Part shown: positions 36,749 through 48,098 of the stretch, piece by piece
Numbering within the stretch: position 1 is the stretch's first letter
How the letters are laid out: each line of letters opens with the position of its first letter
From: Flammulina velutipes
Lineage: Eukaryota > Basidiomycota > Agaricomycetes > Agaricales > Physalacriaceae
Reading direction: 5' to 3'
Assembly: GCA_011800155.1 (NCBI GenBank)
Contig: CM022368.1
Location: 558,001-622,000, forward strand
DNA: 64,000 nt
Position numbers and translations under genes: made by a program
The notes under the pieces: generated by a model
Seen by the model: the letters and a program-made list of their open reading frames with translations, nothing else
What the model was told of the DNA's origin: nothing
The model's database searches: none

Positions 36749-37485
36749 TTTCAATGGGTGTTATGAGTACTTCATCCGTTGCTCTTCCTACGCCCCGAGT
36801 CTAATGTATCCTCTCCTTCAGATCGCGTTTGGAGGTTGCCGAACAACAATACGCAGGGACCGCTGATATGTTGCTGCACAGTAAGCTGATACGCAAAGGC
36901 AGGGAGGTGCTTGAAGACTGGTAATCGAGCTCCTCGGTCCGCTCTATTGACATAATGTACTAGTCTTGTTAACCAGCCTCTACGAGAAATAGAAGGGATG
37001 CTCACGAGTATTTCTGAATAATGTACCATACATGTATATAATGTATATTCTGACTCTAAATCACTCTGTTTCCAGTTCCTTGCTAAGTCCAATTTCCATG
37101 CCAGAAATCACACCGCGCGTTAAGAGCGTCATCTATGGCTACTTTCTCTCCATGCTAAGGATCGAGACAATATTAATATTCACAATGCATGGTCAACAGT
37201 TTGTGTTTGCTTAAATACACTACCCGGCCAGCCAACATCAACATCGTCCGACTCTATCCTACGTATCAGTCTCGAAGGATGAAAGGTAGAAAATGTATAT
37301 ACTAGTATGTAGAGCACAAGTGAATGTTTTGACGCAGACACCTCATGCCTCCTTCCCCGCCTGTCGCACCCGCTTACCCCAAAGCGGTGAGGAAACAGAC
37401 CATTCTTCTCACCGGGAGAGAGCTGATGCACGACGTCGCCAGTATCGATTGACTCTGTGAGCGTACTAGAGTACAGTGCGAGATG
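36749..37485. other. Intergenic region between F-box gene and MDM12
   Basis: The two flanking genes converge here, so the interval holds two 3' ends. Apart from the esterase relic at 37068-37168, only short open frames without motifs are visible (for example 36772-37092 on the minus strand, which overlaps the relic). Confidence 0.5.
37068..37168 (-). pseudogene. Decayed 3' end of a type-B carboxylesterase
   Basis: Over about 100 bp the minus strand is clearly similar to the last exon of the carboxylesterase at 61432-63512 (positions 63415-63508 on the plus strand). The shared stretches include the codons for DDALNAR and FWHG, and a 7-bp insertion and several stop codons break the frame. Similarity continues weakly into the 3' flank. 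No upstream exons of the esterase are recognisable beyond 37168. This is a fragment, not a gene. Confidence 0.7.
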
Positions 37486-38484
37486 CTATGGCTGATCCGG
37501 TTCTGCCATGACCAACGTGTGGAAATTGGGAAACACCATCTCTTCCTCTACGGTCTTCCGAATGACATCCTGAATGAAACGTTCGACACGAGTAACGTTC
37601 TTGAGGACGTGTTTATCTGCCTGTCCAATCTCGCTCTCGATGAATATAGAGGGCAGGAGACGCTGTCCGACTGGAAGAGGCTTCGAGGGGCGATGAGGGA
37701 GGTCATCGTCCAGCTCCGGTGGTGTAGAGTCCCGTTTGGAATGAGGGCCGTATGGATCGAGGTCATCAAGGATACAGAGGTGTATTCGGCGGCGCTCTCC
37801 CTCGTAGGCAATAGCAACTTGGCCTGTGAATATGAGGCCAGTGATGGAGAGTTTGATAGGAAGAGACATGAACATGGGAGATGGGTAGTTGATGAGGAGC
37901 GACGTTGTTAACGTGATGCGCAAGTCGGAATGCCAGTTAATATTGAAATGGAGTTGTAAATTAGGGTGTTGATTGGTCGTTTCATGAGGGGGTTCCGTCG
38001 CAGGTGGATCCTTACTTGGGAAGTTGCTATTTAGCTGTGCCGGAGCGGAAGCTGGTACTGAGGGTTGACTAGGTGTATACGGCCAGTTCGTAAATCCGGG
38101 ACGAAAGTCAACCATGCTTTGATATCCAGGCCCAGGGCTCGGCGAGTGCAGCGACGGTGCAGACGCGTACAGCTCTGTAGGCTGAACTTTGTGCATGGCT
38201 CGTCGGGATACCCATTCGAATTCGTCGTCTTCGTCACCACCCTCTGTCACTTTTACTGGATCTTTCTCTTCGTCTTCATCGTCATCCTCCATGAAATCAC
38301 GATATATGTCGCGCAGGTCGACGAGTTCCGCGTCCGGTGGTGTTGAGCCAAATTCCAACGAAACGACTTCCACAGGACCTATGAAGGAGGGACGCGAAGT
38401 CGATGCGAGATGCCTGTTGAGCATGTCTACCAGCGTAGACGACAGCGACGAGTCCAGCTTGCCCCATTCCAGGTCGATGGACAT
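37486..38484 (-). CDS. MDM12: ERMES complex subunit Mdm12
   Basis: Mdm12 is the soluble SMP-domain subunit of the ER-mitochondria encounter structure, which binds phospholipids and bridges Mmm1 and Mdm34. The protein starts MSIDLEWGKLDSSLSSTLVD, with FIGPVEVVSLEFGSTPPD and ELVDLRDIYRDFMEDDDEDE, all diagnostic of the Mdm12 SMP domain. A Pro/Ser-rich insertion follows, then LQLHFNINWHSDLRITLTTS, FMSLPIKLSITGLIFTG and a C-terminal RFIQDVIRKTVEEEMVFPNF. About 332 residues in one exon, a usual fungal length. Start 38484 is the Met that fits the family; a longer upstream frame to 38694 overlaps the divergent PPWD1 gene and is not used. Only 69 bp separate the two start codons. Confidence 0.93.
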   Translation of the reverse strand: MSIDLEWGKLDSSLSSTLVDMLNRHLASTSRPSFIGPVEVVSLEFGSTPPDAELVDLRDIYRDFMEDDDEDEEKDPVKVTEGGDEDDEFEWVSRRAMHKVQPTELYASAPSLHSPSPGPGYQSMVDFRPGFTNWPYTPSQPSVPASAPAQLNSNFPSKDPPATEPPHETTNQHPNLQLHFNINWHSDLRITLTTSLLINYPSPMFMSLPIKLSITGLIFTGQVAIAYEGERRRIHLCILDDLDPYGPHSKRDSTPPELDDDLPHRPSKPLPVGQRLLPSIFIESEIGQADKHVLKNVTRVERFIQDVIRKTVEEEMVFPNFHTLVMAEPDQP

Positions 38485-38553
38485 GGTCAGAGTTATCTTA
38501 TCGGCTTTGTTTGGCCGAGTTGTGTTCGCACTTGAACACGAACCGCCATCATC
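38485..38553. promoter_or_regulatory. Very short bidirectional promoter MDM12 / PPWD1
   Basis: The ATG of MDM12 (38484, minus) and that of the WD40-cyclophilin gene (38554, plus) are 69 bp apart. Both promoters and 5' leaders must overlap each other or the opposite coding region. No TATA box is visible. Confidence 0.55.
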
Positions 38554-41000
38554 ATGGCTGAAGTCCTTGGAAAACGAACTCGCGATGGAGGCGACGACGC
38601 AAAACCAGAGGAGACGGCGCGCATGGTGGTAGATGACGATGACGACGACGACGATGTCGGTCCTATGCCAATGCCAGAAGGTGCTGACGAGCAAATTGCA
38701 AAGAAGAAGCGCAAAGGTCAGTTTATCCTCCTCCTTTCTCTGTTTTGAGCCTCAAAAGACATAGACTCTTTTCGACAGTACTTCCCCATGAGCGTCTCTA
38801 TTTAGAGCACCTCCCCGATACCAATCAGTACTACAAAAGCTTCATGCATCGCGACACTGTCAACTTCTGTGTTATGACAAAGTGCGTACGCCTTCCCATT
38901 TATACTCTCCTCTCACCCACCCACCGCAGAACTGAATTCTTAATAACCACCTCCGTTGACGGACATCTCAAGCTTTGGAAGAAGCAGGATAATGGGATCG
39001 AATTCGTCAAGCACTACCGCGCTCATCTAACACCAGTCACTGCTGTTTCCGCAAGTGCAGACGGTCAGCTATTTGCGACGGTGTCTGAAGATGGCACCGC
39101 AAAAGTATTCGATGTGATCAACTTTGGTAATATCGATTCTATGCAGTTCCTCCTACCGCTCATCTCCCACCAGACATGATCAATATAATAAAACTAGGCT
39201 TCACGCCTCGAGCTTGCTGCTGGGTCCATCGCCGCGGACAAGCGCAAGGCTTGCTAGCCGTGTACGTTTGACATTTTCGGTGTTAGGGTTCCACTAATTC
39301 CTTGATAGTTCCGATAGTAGTTCAGGCGTCATTAGGCTGTATGACGGTCGAGGAGGTAGCGATCCCCTCGAGATCATTGAGACCCTCCACCGCGCCCCAG
39401 TACATGTCATGACAGTGCGTGCACTTTTTCGCCCCAAGCTGTAGCTAACCTACATCACAGTACAGTGACCGCTATGACACTGTCGTCTCAGCCGATGAAG
39501 CTGGTTTTGTTGAATATTGGCAACCCAAGGAACCTTTTACTCTACCAAAGAATGTCCCCGGCCTATGGGCCTACAAGAGCGAGACCGATCTATATGAGTT
39601 CAAAAAGGTTCGTCCTTCATTGCCCTACACATGGACTTACGATTGATTTCGTTTAGTCTAAATCCGTACCGACCTGCATAACACTTTCGCCTGATTCATC
39701 TTCCTTCGTCACTTTCTCCCTTCCCGACCGCCAAATACGCGTGTTTTCGTTCTTGAAGGGGAAACTTACGCGCAAATATGACGAGTCGTTAACCGCCATT
39801 CAGGAGATGCAACAAGCAGGTACCGCAGTGTACAAGGTCGAAGACATGGAATTTGGACGACGCTTGGCTACTGAGCGTGAACTGGAGCTTCCTGGTCCCG
39901 ATGGGATTATTCCGGGGATGTGGATCAACGCTATCTGGGATGAGAGCGGTGCATTCATCCTCTACCCATCTTTACTTGGAATCAAAGGTTTGTCAAAATT
40001 TATTTTGCAAGAGTGCCACACTAATCCACACTAATATAGTCGTGAACATCGTAACAAACCGAGTCGTGCGAATCTTAGGCAAAGATGAAGCCGTCAGATT
40101 CTTGAATATCACTCTCTACCAGGGCGCACCTGCTAAGCGTTCGGTTACGACAATGGTACGTGGCGCCGTGCATGGTGGTTGTTACAATGGCTTATGTGCA
40201 TGTATAAGGCTATGGCAGCGTCTGCCAACCCGATATTGGCGGACAGGGGACAGAGGGACCCAACTATGTTCTGTAGCGCGTACAAACGAGGTCGCTTCTA
40301 TATCTTCACTCGCTCTGAGCCGTACGTTGTGTTTCCTTCTCGGATGACTTGCATTCTAACTTCTTCCATTTAGTGATAACAAGGAAGGCGAACGAGACGT
40401 CTTCAATGAGCGACCTACACGTGAGGAGCAGAACATTGCATCAGCAGCTCCCATCGCCCTTTCTGGTCCTTCCCCGCTCGCCAACTCTGCCACAATGCAT
40501 ACGACGATGGGGGATATACACATGCGATTGTTCCCCCAACAAGCTCCCAAGGCCGTGGAGAATTTTGTTGGGCACTCCAGGAGTGGATACTTCGAGGGCG
40601 TTGTTTTCCATCGTGTCATCCCCAAGTTCATGATCCAGACGGGTGACCCGCTGGGCGACGGAACAGGTGGAGAATCCATCTGGGGACGAGAGTTCGAAGA
40701 TGAATTTTCGGATGATTTGAAGCATGATAGGTGCGTTACGTTCTGTGGTACTCTTCTTCTGTGTGGCTTATGATGGGTTTTAGACCGTACACCGTCAGTA
40801 TGGCTAACGCTGGGCCGGGGACGAACGGCTCGCAGTTCTTTATTACGACGACTACGACGCCGTGGTTGGATAAGAAGCATACTATCTTTGGTCGGGTTAT
40901 TTCTGGGCTGGAGGTTGTACATGCGATCGAGAACGTGAAGACCAACAAGGGCGATAAGCCGTACGAGGACATTAAAATTGTGAACATCGATGTTGAGTAA
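38554..41000 (+). CDS. PPWD1: WD40-repeat cyclophilin (PPWD1 type peptidyl-prolyl isomerase)
   Basis: A nuclear peptidyl-prolyl cis-trans isomerase associated with spliceosomes in other eukaryotes. The N terminus is highly acidic (a run of eight Asp encoded by GAC/GAT repeats) followed by basic KKKRK, a likely nuclear signal. WD40 repeats include [54 protein letters not shown] and [20 protein letters not shown]. The C-terminal cyclophilin domain has [35 protein letters not shown] and [16 protein letters not shown], with the catalytic Arg in FHR and the binding residues present. About 660 residues and about ten introns. Divergent from MDM12. Identification is secure from the fusion of WD40 and cyclophilin domains. 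Confidence 0.93.
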
Positions 41001-41068
41001 TTTCGAAGCTTTGTTGTAATCAATTGGCAGAGGTTGTTCACTATCTTTGCTCCTAGTATTTGTCAGAA

Positions 41069-41141
41069 TGTCCACATGTTTCCGAGTCGGAGGCGAATAG
41101 GTTGACTTTTCTTCTTGGTTCTCAAGCCTGTCAACCGGCTG
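41069..41141 (+). repeat. Duplicated upstream element of P450 copies 1 and 2
   Basis: A 33-bp block at 41069-41101 (TGTCCACATG, then TCCGAGTCGG and GCGAATAGG) is repeated with two mismatches at 44763-44795, and a second block, TCTCAAGCCTGTCAACCG, follows in both (near 41122 and 44814). Each pair precedes a P450 gene. The region was duplicated with the gene, or conserved as a promoter element. Confidence 0.65.
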
Positions 41142-41472
41142 CATTACTATACAGAGACCCGTCGCTCTGAATTCAAGACCGAGAGATCTATGATCCGTTG
41201 AACATCAACCATCTCAAGTTGCCTATCGTGATACCAGAGACCTTGAGACATTCATTCTCATTGAAGAATCGATTCTCGCTTTCTTCGCTGGACTGTCTAC
41301 CGAGGTTATGCACCGCAGTTCCTGAGGATATTTTACTAATACATAGGAAAGGTGCGGAGCCGAATCACTAAAAACGCGAGACCGACTGACGCTGTTTGTA
41401 GATTGCACGATCCGGAGTCGCTCATGATCTACAACTACCAGCGTTTCTCTTGACGCCTTTCATTCCCCACAA

Positions 41473-43841
41473 ATGTCGCCTGTTACAATGTTCAGCATAT
41501 TAGCCTTACTATTGCTGCTATGCTCAGTTGGAATCCTCGTCATCTTGAGAAGAAATCCTATCAACTCAGTTCGCGGCCCTCCTAATCCTTCTCGGCTACT
41601 TGGTACGGCTCATATGACTATGGTTATTCAGCGCTGACGGACGGACGCGCTACTATCAGGACATCATGCTCTACTACGCCACGCCAAAGCTGGGGAACTC
41701 GAGCAACAGTGGGCGAATGATTACGGGCTGACGTATCGCTTAGCGGGAGTCTTTAGCGTCAGTGGAAGACTGGATGCTAAATGACACTGATACGACGACT
41801 GGACTAATAGGAACCTTTGCTTATGGTTATCGACCCAAAAGCTCTTCGATACATCTTCAATTCTGGCTATAAATTTCCAAAATCTGTGGAAGCGGACCAC
41901 GTCACAACCACCCTCTTTGGTCCAGGTCTTGTCTCCGTATCAGGTTCGCGCCCCCGCCCTCGTCGAACAATCCCCCAGCTAACGCTTACGGCCGTGACCA
42001 TGTAGGACATCACCATCAGCGCCAAAGACACGTTCTCAATCCTGCATTTTCCGAGTCTCGGCTCAAACAGTTCTTGCCTCTTCTTCAAGACATGGCTGCC
42101 AAGGTAAGCGGTCAACAATCATGCTGTGGCTCTAAACCTTACTATACATAGATAGTGGAAAAGCTTACAGAAGATATCAAAGAAGATACCAAAGAGCTGG
42201 ATGTACTCAAGTGGACAAACAAAGTGGCGTTGGATATCATCGGCATCAGTGAGTGTATCTCACAGATCGGTGTTAGAGCTTAGATTCCGATTCATCGTGG
42301 CTCAGTGACATTTCGATACCATTTCGATTCTTTGGACGGGAAAGAATCTGAGCTTGCCGAATCTATGAACGACCTCTTGTACGTCGTCAATCCTCCTCCT
42401 CCTTTCCATTTAACGTCGATGGTAACCACAGTGCTGAAGCTCAACTCAACCCGTCGACGTTCGAGATCGTGCTATTGCATGGTATACTTCGGCAAGCTCC
42501 AGCCGCATTGTTGGCGCTTTTAGATAAAATACCTTCACGAGAGGCCCAACGCTTCAAAGAATTTAGGACGCTGATGGAGATTACAGCCAAGGAGATATAC
42601 GAGAAAGAAGTTAAAGCTGTTCAGAAAGAGCATGATAAAGACACGTCTCAGAAAGATATTGTGTCACTACTTGGTATGCGAGACTGATGGACAACTGTCT
42701 CAATCTCACTTTTCCTAGCTTTATCCTCGTTGTCGGGCGATGTGAAGAAACGTCTGGATTATAAGGAAATTGTATCTCAGATGGGGTCAGTTCCTGGGGT
42801 TTATCCCGAGATAGTCGTACTGATCATCGCCTTTAGAACCTTCATTTTTGCAGGGCACGACACCACAGCAGTAGCAATGGCATGGTTGTTGTACGAGTTG
42901 TCTACACACCCGAAAGATCAAGAGAAGATACGCCAGGAAATTTTCAACGCGTCAGAAGGCGGAAGTTTTACCACTAAGGACTACGATTCACTGCCCTTCT
43001 TGAATGCCGCGATCAAGGTAATTTTGCAATGTTATTCTTAGTACTCTTGACTAGAAACTGATTCCATTCAGGAAACTCTCCGTCTACACCCTTTTGTGCA
43101 CACACTATTCCGTGCTGCCGACGCCGACGATATTCTTCCTCTCTCTGATCCAATAAGGACAACGGATGGACGGATTGTTACTGAACTTCCAATTCGAAAG
43201 GGACAACTTCTCTACGCTTCGCTCTATCGATACAATCGGTGAGCAATATCAATGACTTTAATAAAGGTGAAATTCTTATATCGTCATGCAGTCTTCCTTC
43301 AGTGTGGGGAGAAGACGCGGAAGAATGGAATCCTGGTCGTTTTTTGAATGCAGAGAAATCTGATCGTCCGTCCATTGGCATGTACTCGAGTCTGTGCGTA
43401 CTTGTCTATTGAATTGATATCTAGTTATACTGACCTCTAATTTCAGCTTAACATTCAGTGCGTTGGTTGCTCCGTACTGAAGTTCTGTTCGGACACTGAT
43501 TCCTCGTGAAGGTAGTGGTGTACGTGGATGTATAGGGTAAGAGCTCATGCCTCGTCCATTGCTACTTGCATTGACGCTTGCATTTTAGGAGTCGGTTCGC
43601 GTAAGTGATTATCCCGATTCTTACGGCTCTCACTGACGGAAATGCATGACCTCTCAGCATTATGGAGATACAGACGGTCATCACCGAATTATTAAAAGCG
43701 TTCGAGTTCGCACTGCCGGAGGGAGGCCTCAATCTGCAACACGGAGCCAGTTTCCAGGTTCTGTTCCCGATGATAGAAGGAAGGTTCCATGAAGGTTCTC
43801 AGATACCGCTCAGGTTATCTTTAATCAAGCGAGACAGATAG
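41473..43841 (+). CDS. Cytochrome P450 (tandem copy 1)
   Basis: A microsomal monooxygenase with an N-terminal anchor (MFSILALLLLLCSVGILVIL) and the RGPPNPSRLLG hinge. Motifs: VIDPKALRYIFNSGYKFPKS, I-helix FAGHDTTAVAMAWLLYEL, K-helix ExxR as KETLRLHPFVHT, W-x-PGRF, and the haem loop FSSGVRGCIG, fitting FxxGxRxCxG after an intron inside it. The next 12-nt micro-exon (43589-43600) encodes most of GSRFA. About 510 residues over roughly 15 exons, with the same intron pattern as copies 2 and 3. No stops after splicing. The next P450 (44971-47348) is very similar. A tandem duplication of an ancestral gene is the simplest reading. I cannot name the CYP family or substrate; the promoter resembles that of copy 2. 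Confidence 0.9.
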
Positions 43842-43909
43842 TAGTTACAATGTGTAGTAAACTATACTGGAATTTCATTTTGATCTTGATACTTTTAGAT
43901 AGGTCTGTG

Positions 43910-44358
43910 CAAGGGGCTACCATCGGAGAAATCCGTAAAACGAACCTCTGAAAGTCCTCGCCAGGGTCTTTCCTTTTCGAGGACGACCTGCCGCTGGCGC
44001 CGATACTTTATGTCTACAGTATACGACCCAGAGAATGAACGAACTACTGTACTCTAGGCTCAAATAAGTTTTTACTGTTGAAGGGAAATCATTTGCATTG
44101 TGGTAACGAATTTCTTTGGTCGATGAAAACATAAACTCTTTCGGATGACAGCAATTCTTCCTCAACTGTGATTTCATCGAATCTAAATAGTGCTACCTTT
44201 GTCCGAAGACCAAAGAGAGTAGAGACACGAGCATATGACATAGAGTACCATGAGCGCCACATAAGCGGCACCAACGGCAAGTCGTCCTCGAAAAGGAAAG
44301 ACCCTGGCGAGGACTTTCAGAGGTTCGTTTTACGGATTTCTCCGATGGTAGCCCCTTG
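43910..44358. repeat. 84-bp inverted repeat (foldback) between P450 copies 1 and 2
   Basis: The left arm 43910-43993 is the reverse complement of 44275-44358 with a single mismatch in 84 bp, and a gapped, imperfect match continues for about 25 bp inward. The spacer is 281 bp. No target-site duplication was seen at the outer ends. A transcript through it would form a long hairpin. It may be a foldback transposon remnant or a local inverted duplication. Confidence 0.85.
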
Positions 44359-44794
44359 GGTCTGTGTTGCTCACGATGGTGTCTTCGGACAGGCGGGTGA
44401 TGCGGGCCGGGACTCTTGCTCCGCTACCGCCATCACGCCATCCGTCCTGCCATGGTTTCTCTCTTACACCTGGACTACCCTCTGCTTCCTCTCTATCGCG
44501 ATCCAGTACTGTCAGTACTGCACCGTGCTAGTCACACCTGCCCTGTTGCCAGAAACCCTAGGCGGTCAGCTCTCAGGCGTTGGGGCCCACCCGCCCATCG
44601 CAGCTGACCTCTTCACCCAGGATTTCTTCCGTTGGGGCCCAGAGGAGTTGCCTTTTCCCACTCTTGCTGCACGCGTCCTAGCACTATTACCTGTCATCCA
44701 AGTTCATTTTCAATACATTCTCATGTACATAGCATCACGAACTCTTCCAAAGGAATTCAGATTGTCCACATGTCTCCGAGTCGGAAGCGAATAG
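44359..44794 (+). other. Open frame of unknown status beside the foldback
   Basis: An uninterrupted frame of 208 codons (44168-44794, plus strand) crosses the right arm of the inverted repeat and contains DFFRWGPEELPFPTLAAR and IQYCQYCTVLVTPALLPET. Its base composition between about 44360 and 44700 is richer in G+C than the flanks. The first ATG is at 44345. I recognise no domain. It may be a captured gene fragment, an exon, or chance; it ends inside the duplicated promoter block of P450 copy 2. Confidence 0.3.
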
Positions 44795-44970
44795 GTATAT
44801 TTATCTCCTCATTTCTCAAGCCTGTCAACCGACTTCAATTGTTGTACGCTAATGGTGCAGATGACCCACCTTAATGCGGGACTGATATACAGATTCTAAT
44901 CATCCCCAGTCGCTCATCAAGATGCATACAAAGAGCCTTGGATCCTGTGGTAACCTCCATTCTCCCTGAA

Positions 44971-47348
44971 ATGTCATTTAACACAGTCTTCAGTGTATCC
45001 TCTTTCCTGATACTGTGCGCCGCAGGACTCGGTCTCTTCTTGAGAAAATTTCCCGTCAACACTGTCCGTGGCCCTCCCAATCCCTCTTGGCTACTTGGTA
45101 AGGTATTTCGCCACTTATGTGGCAAGTCGGGCCAACCACCATTAGGGCATCATACATTGCTGCGCTATGCTAAAGCTGGGGAGCTTGAGCAGCGATGGGC
45201 CAAAGAATACGGATTGACCTATCGCCTAGCAGGAGTCTTCAGCGTCAGTACGACGGTCTATGTACAATTCTTCTCCCCTCAAGAGCACTAATCTTGAATG
45301 ACTAGGAACCTTTCCTTATGGTTATCGACCCCAAAGCTCTCCAATATATTTTCAACTCTGGTTATAACTTTCCGAAATCCAGAGAAGCAGAACACGTTGT
45401 CGCTACCCTACTTGGTCCCGGCCTCATCACAGTAGGAGGTAAGCAACCAACCTCAACTCTTTGGTGAGAAAGTGACCCCGAGCGCTGGATAGGACAACAA
45501 CACCGTCGTCAAAGACGTATTTTGAATCCCGCGTTTTCTGAGTCTCGGTTAAGGCTTTACTCGCCTCTTCTACAAGATATGAGTGCCAAGGTAGTGACTG
45601 TGCTACGAAATGGTCCAGTGCTTGAAAAATTCTTCTAGATCGTACAGAAGCTCCGTGAAGATCTGAAAGATGATCCCCAAATCGTGGACGTACTCAAGTG
45701 GACACATAATGTTGCGTTGGATATCATTGGGATAGGTGCATTCATTTTACGAGTAACCAGTTCAGTGCATTCTAATTGATTGTGGCGCAGCGTCATTCCG
45801 ACACCATTTTGGTACTGTAGATGGCGCAAAATCTGAGCTTGCAGAATCTATGGATGATCTCCTGTCCGTCTCTACTATGCTCCTCGTGCTCTTCGACTGA
45901 GGATTGACCATCTACCATAGTGTGGAGGCACAGCTCAACCCGTCGACATTCGAAATTGTGCTATTCCATGGCATACTCCGTCATGTCCCATCTGCATTAG
46001 TGGCACTCCTAGAGATGCTTCCGTCGAAAGAGGCAAGACGATTTGGAAAATTTCGGACACGTATGGCAGCCACGGCCAAGGAAATATATGACCAAGAGAT
46101 CAAAGCCGTTGAAAAAGGGTATGACGAAGATACTCTCAAGAAGGATATTGTTTCTCTCCTAGGTGCGTAACCTTAGCTTGCATAGAATCTACTATCACAC
46201 TCTGGAACCCAGCGCTCTCTTCGTTGTCAGACGATGAGAAGAAACACCTAGACCATTCAGAAATTATAGCTCAGATGGCGTCTGTTACTATTGCTCTTGT
46301 CCAACTCAACTGCAACTCATCCTTCCCTAATAGAACCTTTATTTTTGCAGGACATGATACAACTGCTGCTGCAATGGGTTGGCTGTTGTATGAGCTGGCT
46401 ACACATCCGGAAGATCAGTCAAAGATACGCCAGGAGATTTTTGACGCGTTCGGCCGTGTCGGAAGTCTCACTGCCAATGACTATGATTCATTGCCATTCT
46501 TGAATGCTGCAATCAAGGTAATATTGTCCGCATTCTTTCCTCGCGGTTAACTACTGATATGATTCAGGAATCACTTCGTTTGCACCCCTTTGCTCACACT
46601 CTATTCCGTTCTGCCGACGTGGACGATATTCTTCCTCTGTCCAAGCCAATAACAACAACGGATGGAAGGATTGTCACTGATATTCCAGTTCACAAAGGGC
46701 AGCTCATCTACACGTCGATCTATGGCTATAATCGGTGAGCAATATTATCAAGATTCAGCAATCTCAGCCTTGACTGTGATTATCACAGTCTTCCTTCAAT
46801 ATGGGGAGAAGATGCGGAAAAATGGAATCCTAGCCGCTTTTTGGATACAGAGAAATTTGAGCGTCCATCTATTGGCGTGTATTCGAATCTGTATGTGCTT
46901 TCTTCATAGAATGATCTTCTGGTTTTACTGAACACCTGTCTCAGCCTAACTTTCAGTGCGTTGACTACACTCTGTTCGGATATTACCAAAATACTAACTA
47001 CTTCGGGAAGGCGGAGGCGTACGCGGGTGCATAGGGTGAGTCCTAATTCTCTACTACATCCATTGAGTCATTCACTCAATGCTCTCATACTGCCTTAGGA
47101 GTCGATTTGCGTAAGTGATACCTAATTCCGACAAATTTTGTACGGCTTAGTGGCTTCTCAGCATAATGGAGATGCAAACTGTCATTACAGAACTACTCAA
47201 AGCATTCGAGTTCGCGTTACCGGATGGTGGCCTCAATCTACAACAAGAAGCTACCTTTCAGGCTATGTTTCCCGTCGTAGAAGGAAAGTTTGATGAGGGC
47301 TCCCAGATACCGCTCAGGCTTTCTGCAGTCAGGCGAGAAGGGCACTAA
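44971..47348 (+). CDS. Cytochrome P450 (tandem copy 2)
   Basis: A paralogue of the P450 at 41473 with matching exon structure. It starts MSFNTVFSVSSFLILCAAGL, a membrane anchor, then RGPPNPSWLLG, VIDPKALQYIFNSGYNFPKS, LNPSTFEIVLFHGILRHVPS, I-helix FAGHDTTAAAMGWLLYEL, K-helix KESLRLHPFAHT, W-x-PSRF and the haem loop FSGGVRGCIG. The 12-nt micro-exon is at 47099-47110. All catalytic motifs are intact after splicing. It ends with VRREGH. Start 44971 is the ATG that gives the anchor; a non-ATG extension upstream is rejected. The upstream region repeats promoter elements of copy 1. Function is a predicted oxidation of an unknown hydrophobic substrate. Confidence 0.9.
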
Positions 47349-48098
47349 ATAGCTAGATATGTGTACACGACCCCACGAGTGGTCGGTTACATCGGACTAT
47401 GTCCAAAGTACAAATCAAACAAAAGCTATCGATATAAACTACCATTAACTTGCGTTTAGGGTCGGCTCTGTTCAAACGGGTTAAAGCTGCAACCAAATTG
47501 AATTTGATGTGTGGAACCGGGCCGGTTGTCCGCTTGCCTTTTTTGTAACTCAACGCTTTCCCAGACGCCACACGTTTTTACATGGAAACTCTACTTTCCG
47601 CTTTGTTTTCACCCATCTTTCTTTGTATAATTTTTGCAGTAATATTTAAGATTACCGGACCGGAAATGTATTAGAGCAAGTCCTATGTTGCGAACTAGTA
47701 GATGTTTTACTCCGAGTCCTGCCGCATTGAAGTAAATGAAATAACTATAGGCAAGCATAAAGACTACATCTGCGCCACAAATATGTGCTGTTTTATATCT
47801 GTATTCCACCTCAGACCGACAAAAAGTTTCCCCTTCACGATAAGATACAATCTTCCATGTAAATGAAGTTCAATTTGACCAACCGGACCGTCAGTAGATA
47901 TTTTAGTGACTGACAGGGCTGACAGTAATAGGCCACAAGTACCACATACACAAGGTTGTATTAGAAACCGAAATGCTGCCGCACCTATGTACGGTAACTA
48001 GTATCAGATTATAACGAGTGGTATACAGAAAGAAATTATGCTATTGAAAACAGGGACGAGAGCGATATTCGAGTAACAAAGCGTTGTGTAGACGATGT
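47349..48098. other. AT-rich interval with CCGG(A/G)CCGG motifs
   Basis: No gene was found. Three short GC-rich motifs stand out in AT-rich sequence: CCGGGCCGG near 47516, CCGGACCGG near 47656 and CCGGACCG near 47882. The first and third are preceded by similar TTGAATTTGA and TTCAATTTGA strings, suggesting a degenerate direct repeat about 370 bp apart, possibly an old transposon remnant. Confidence 0.4.
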
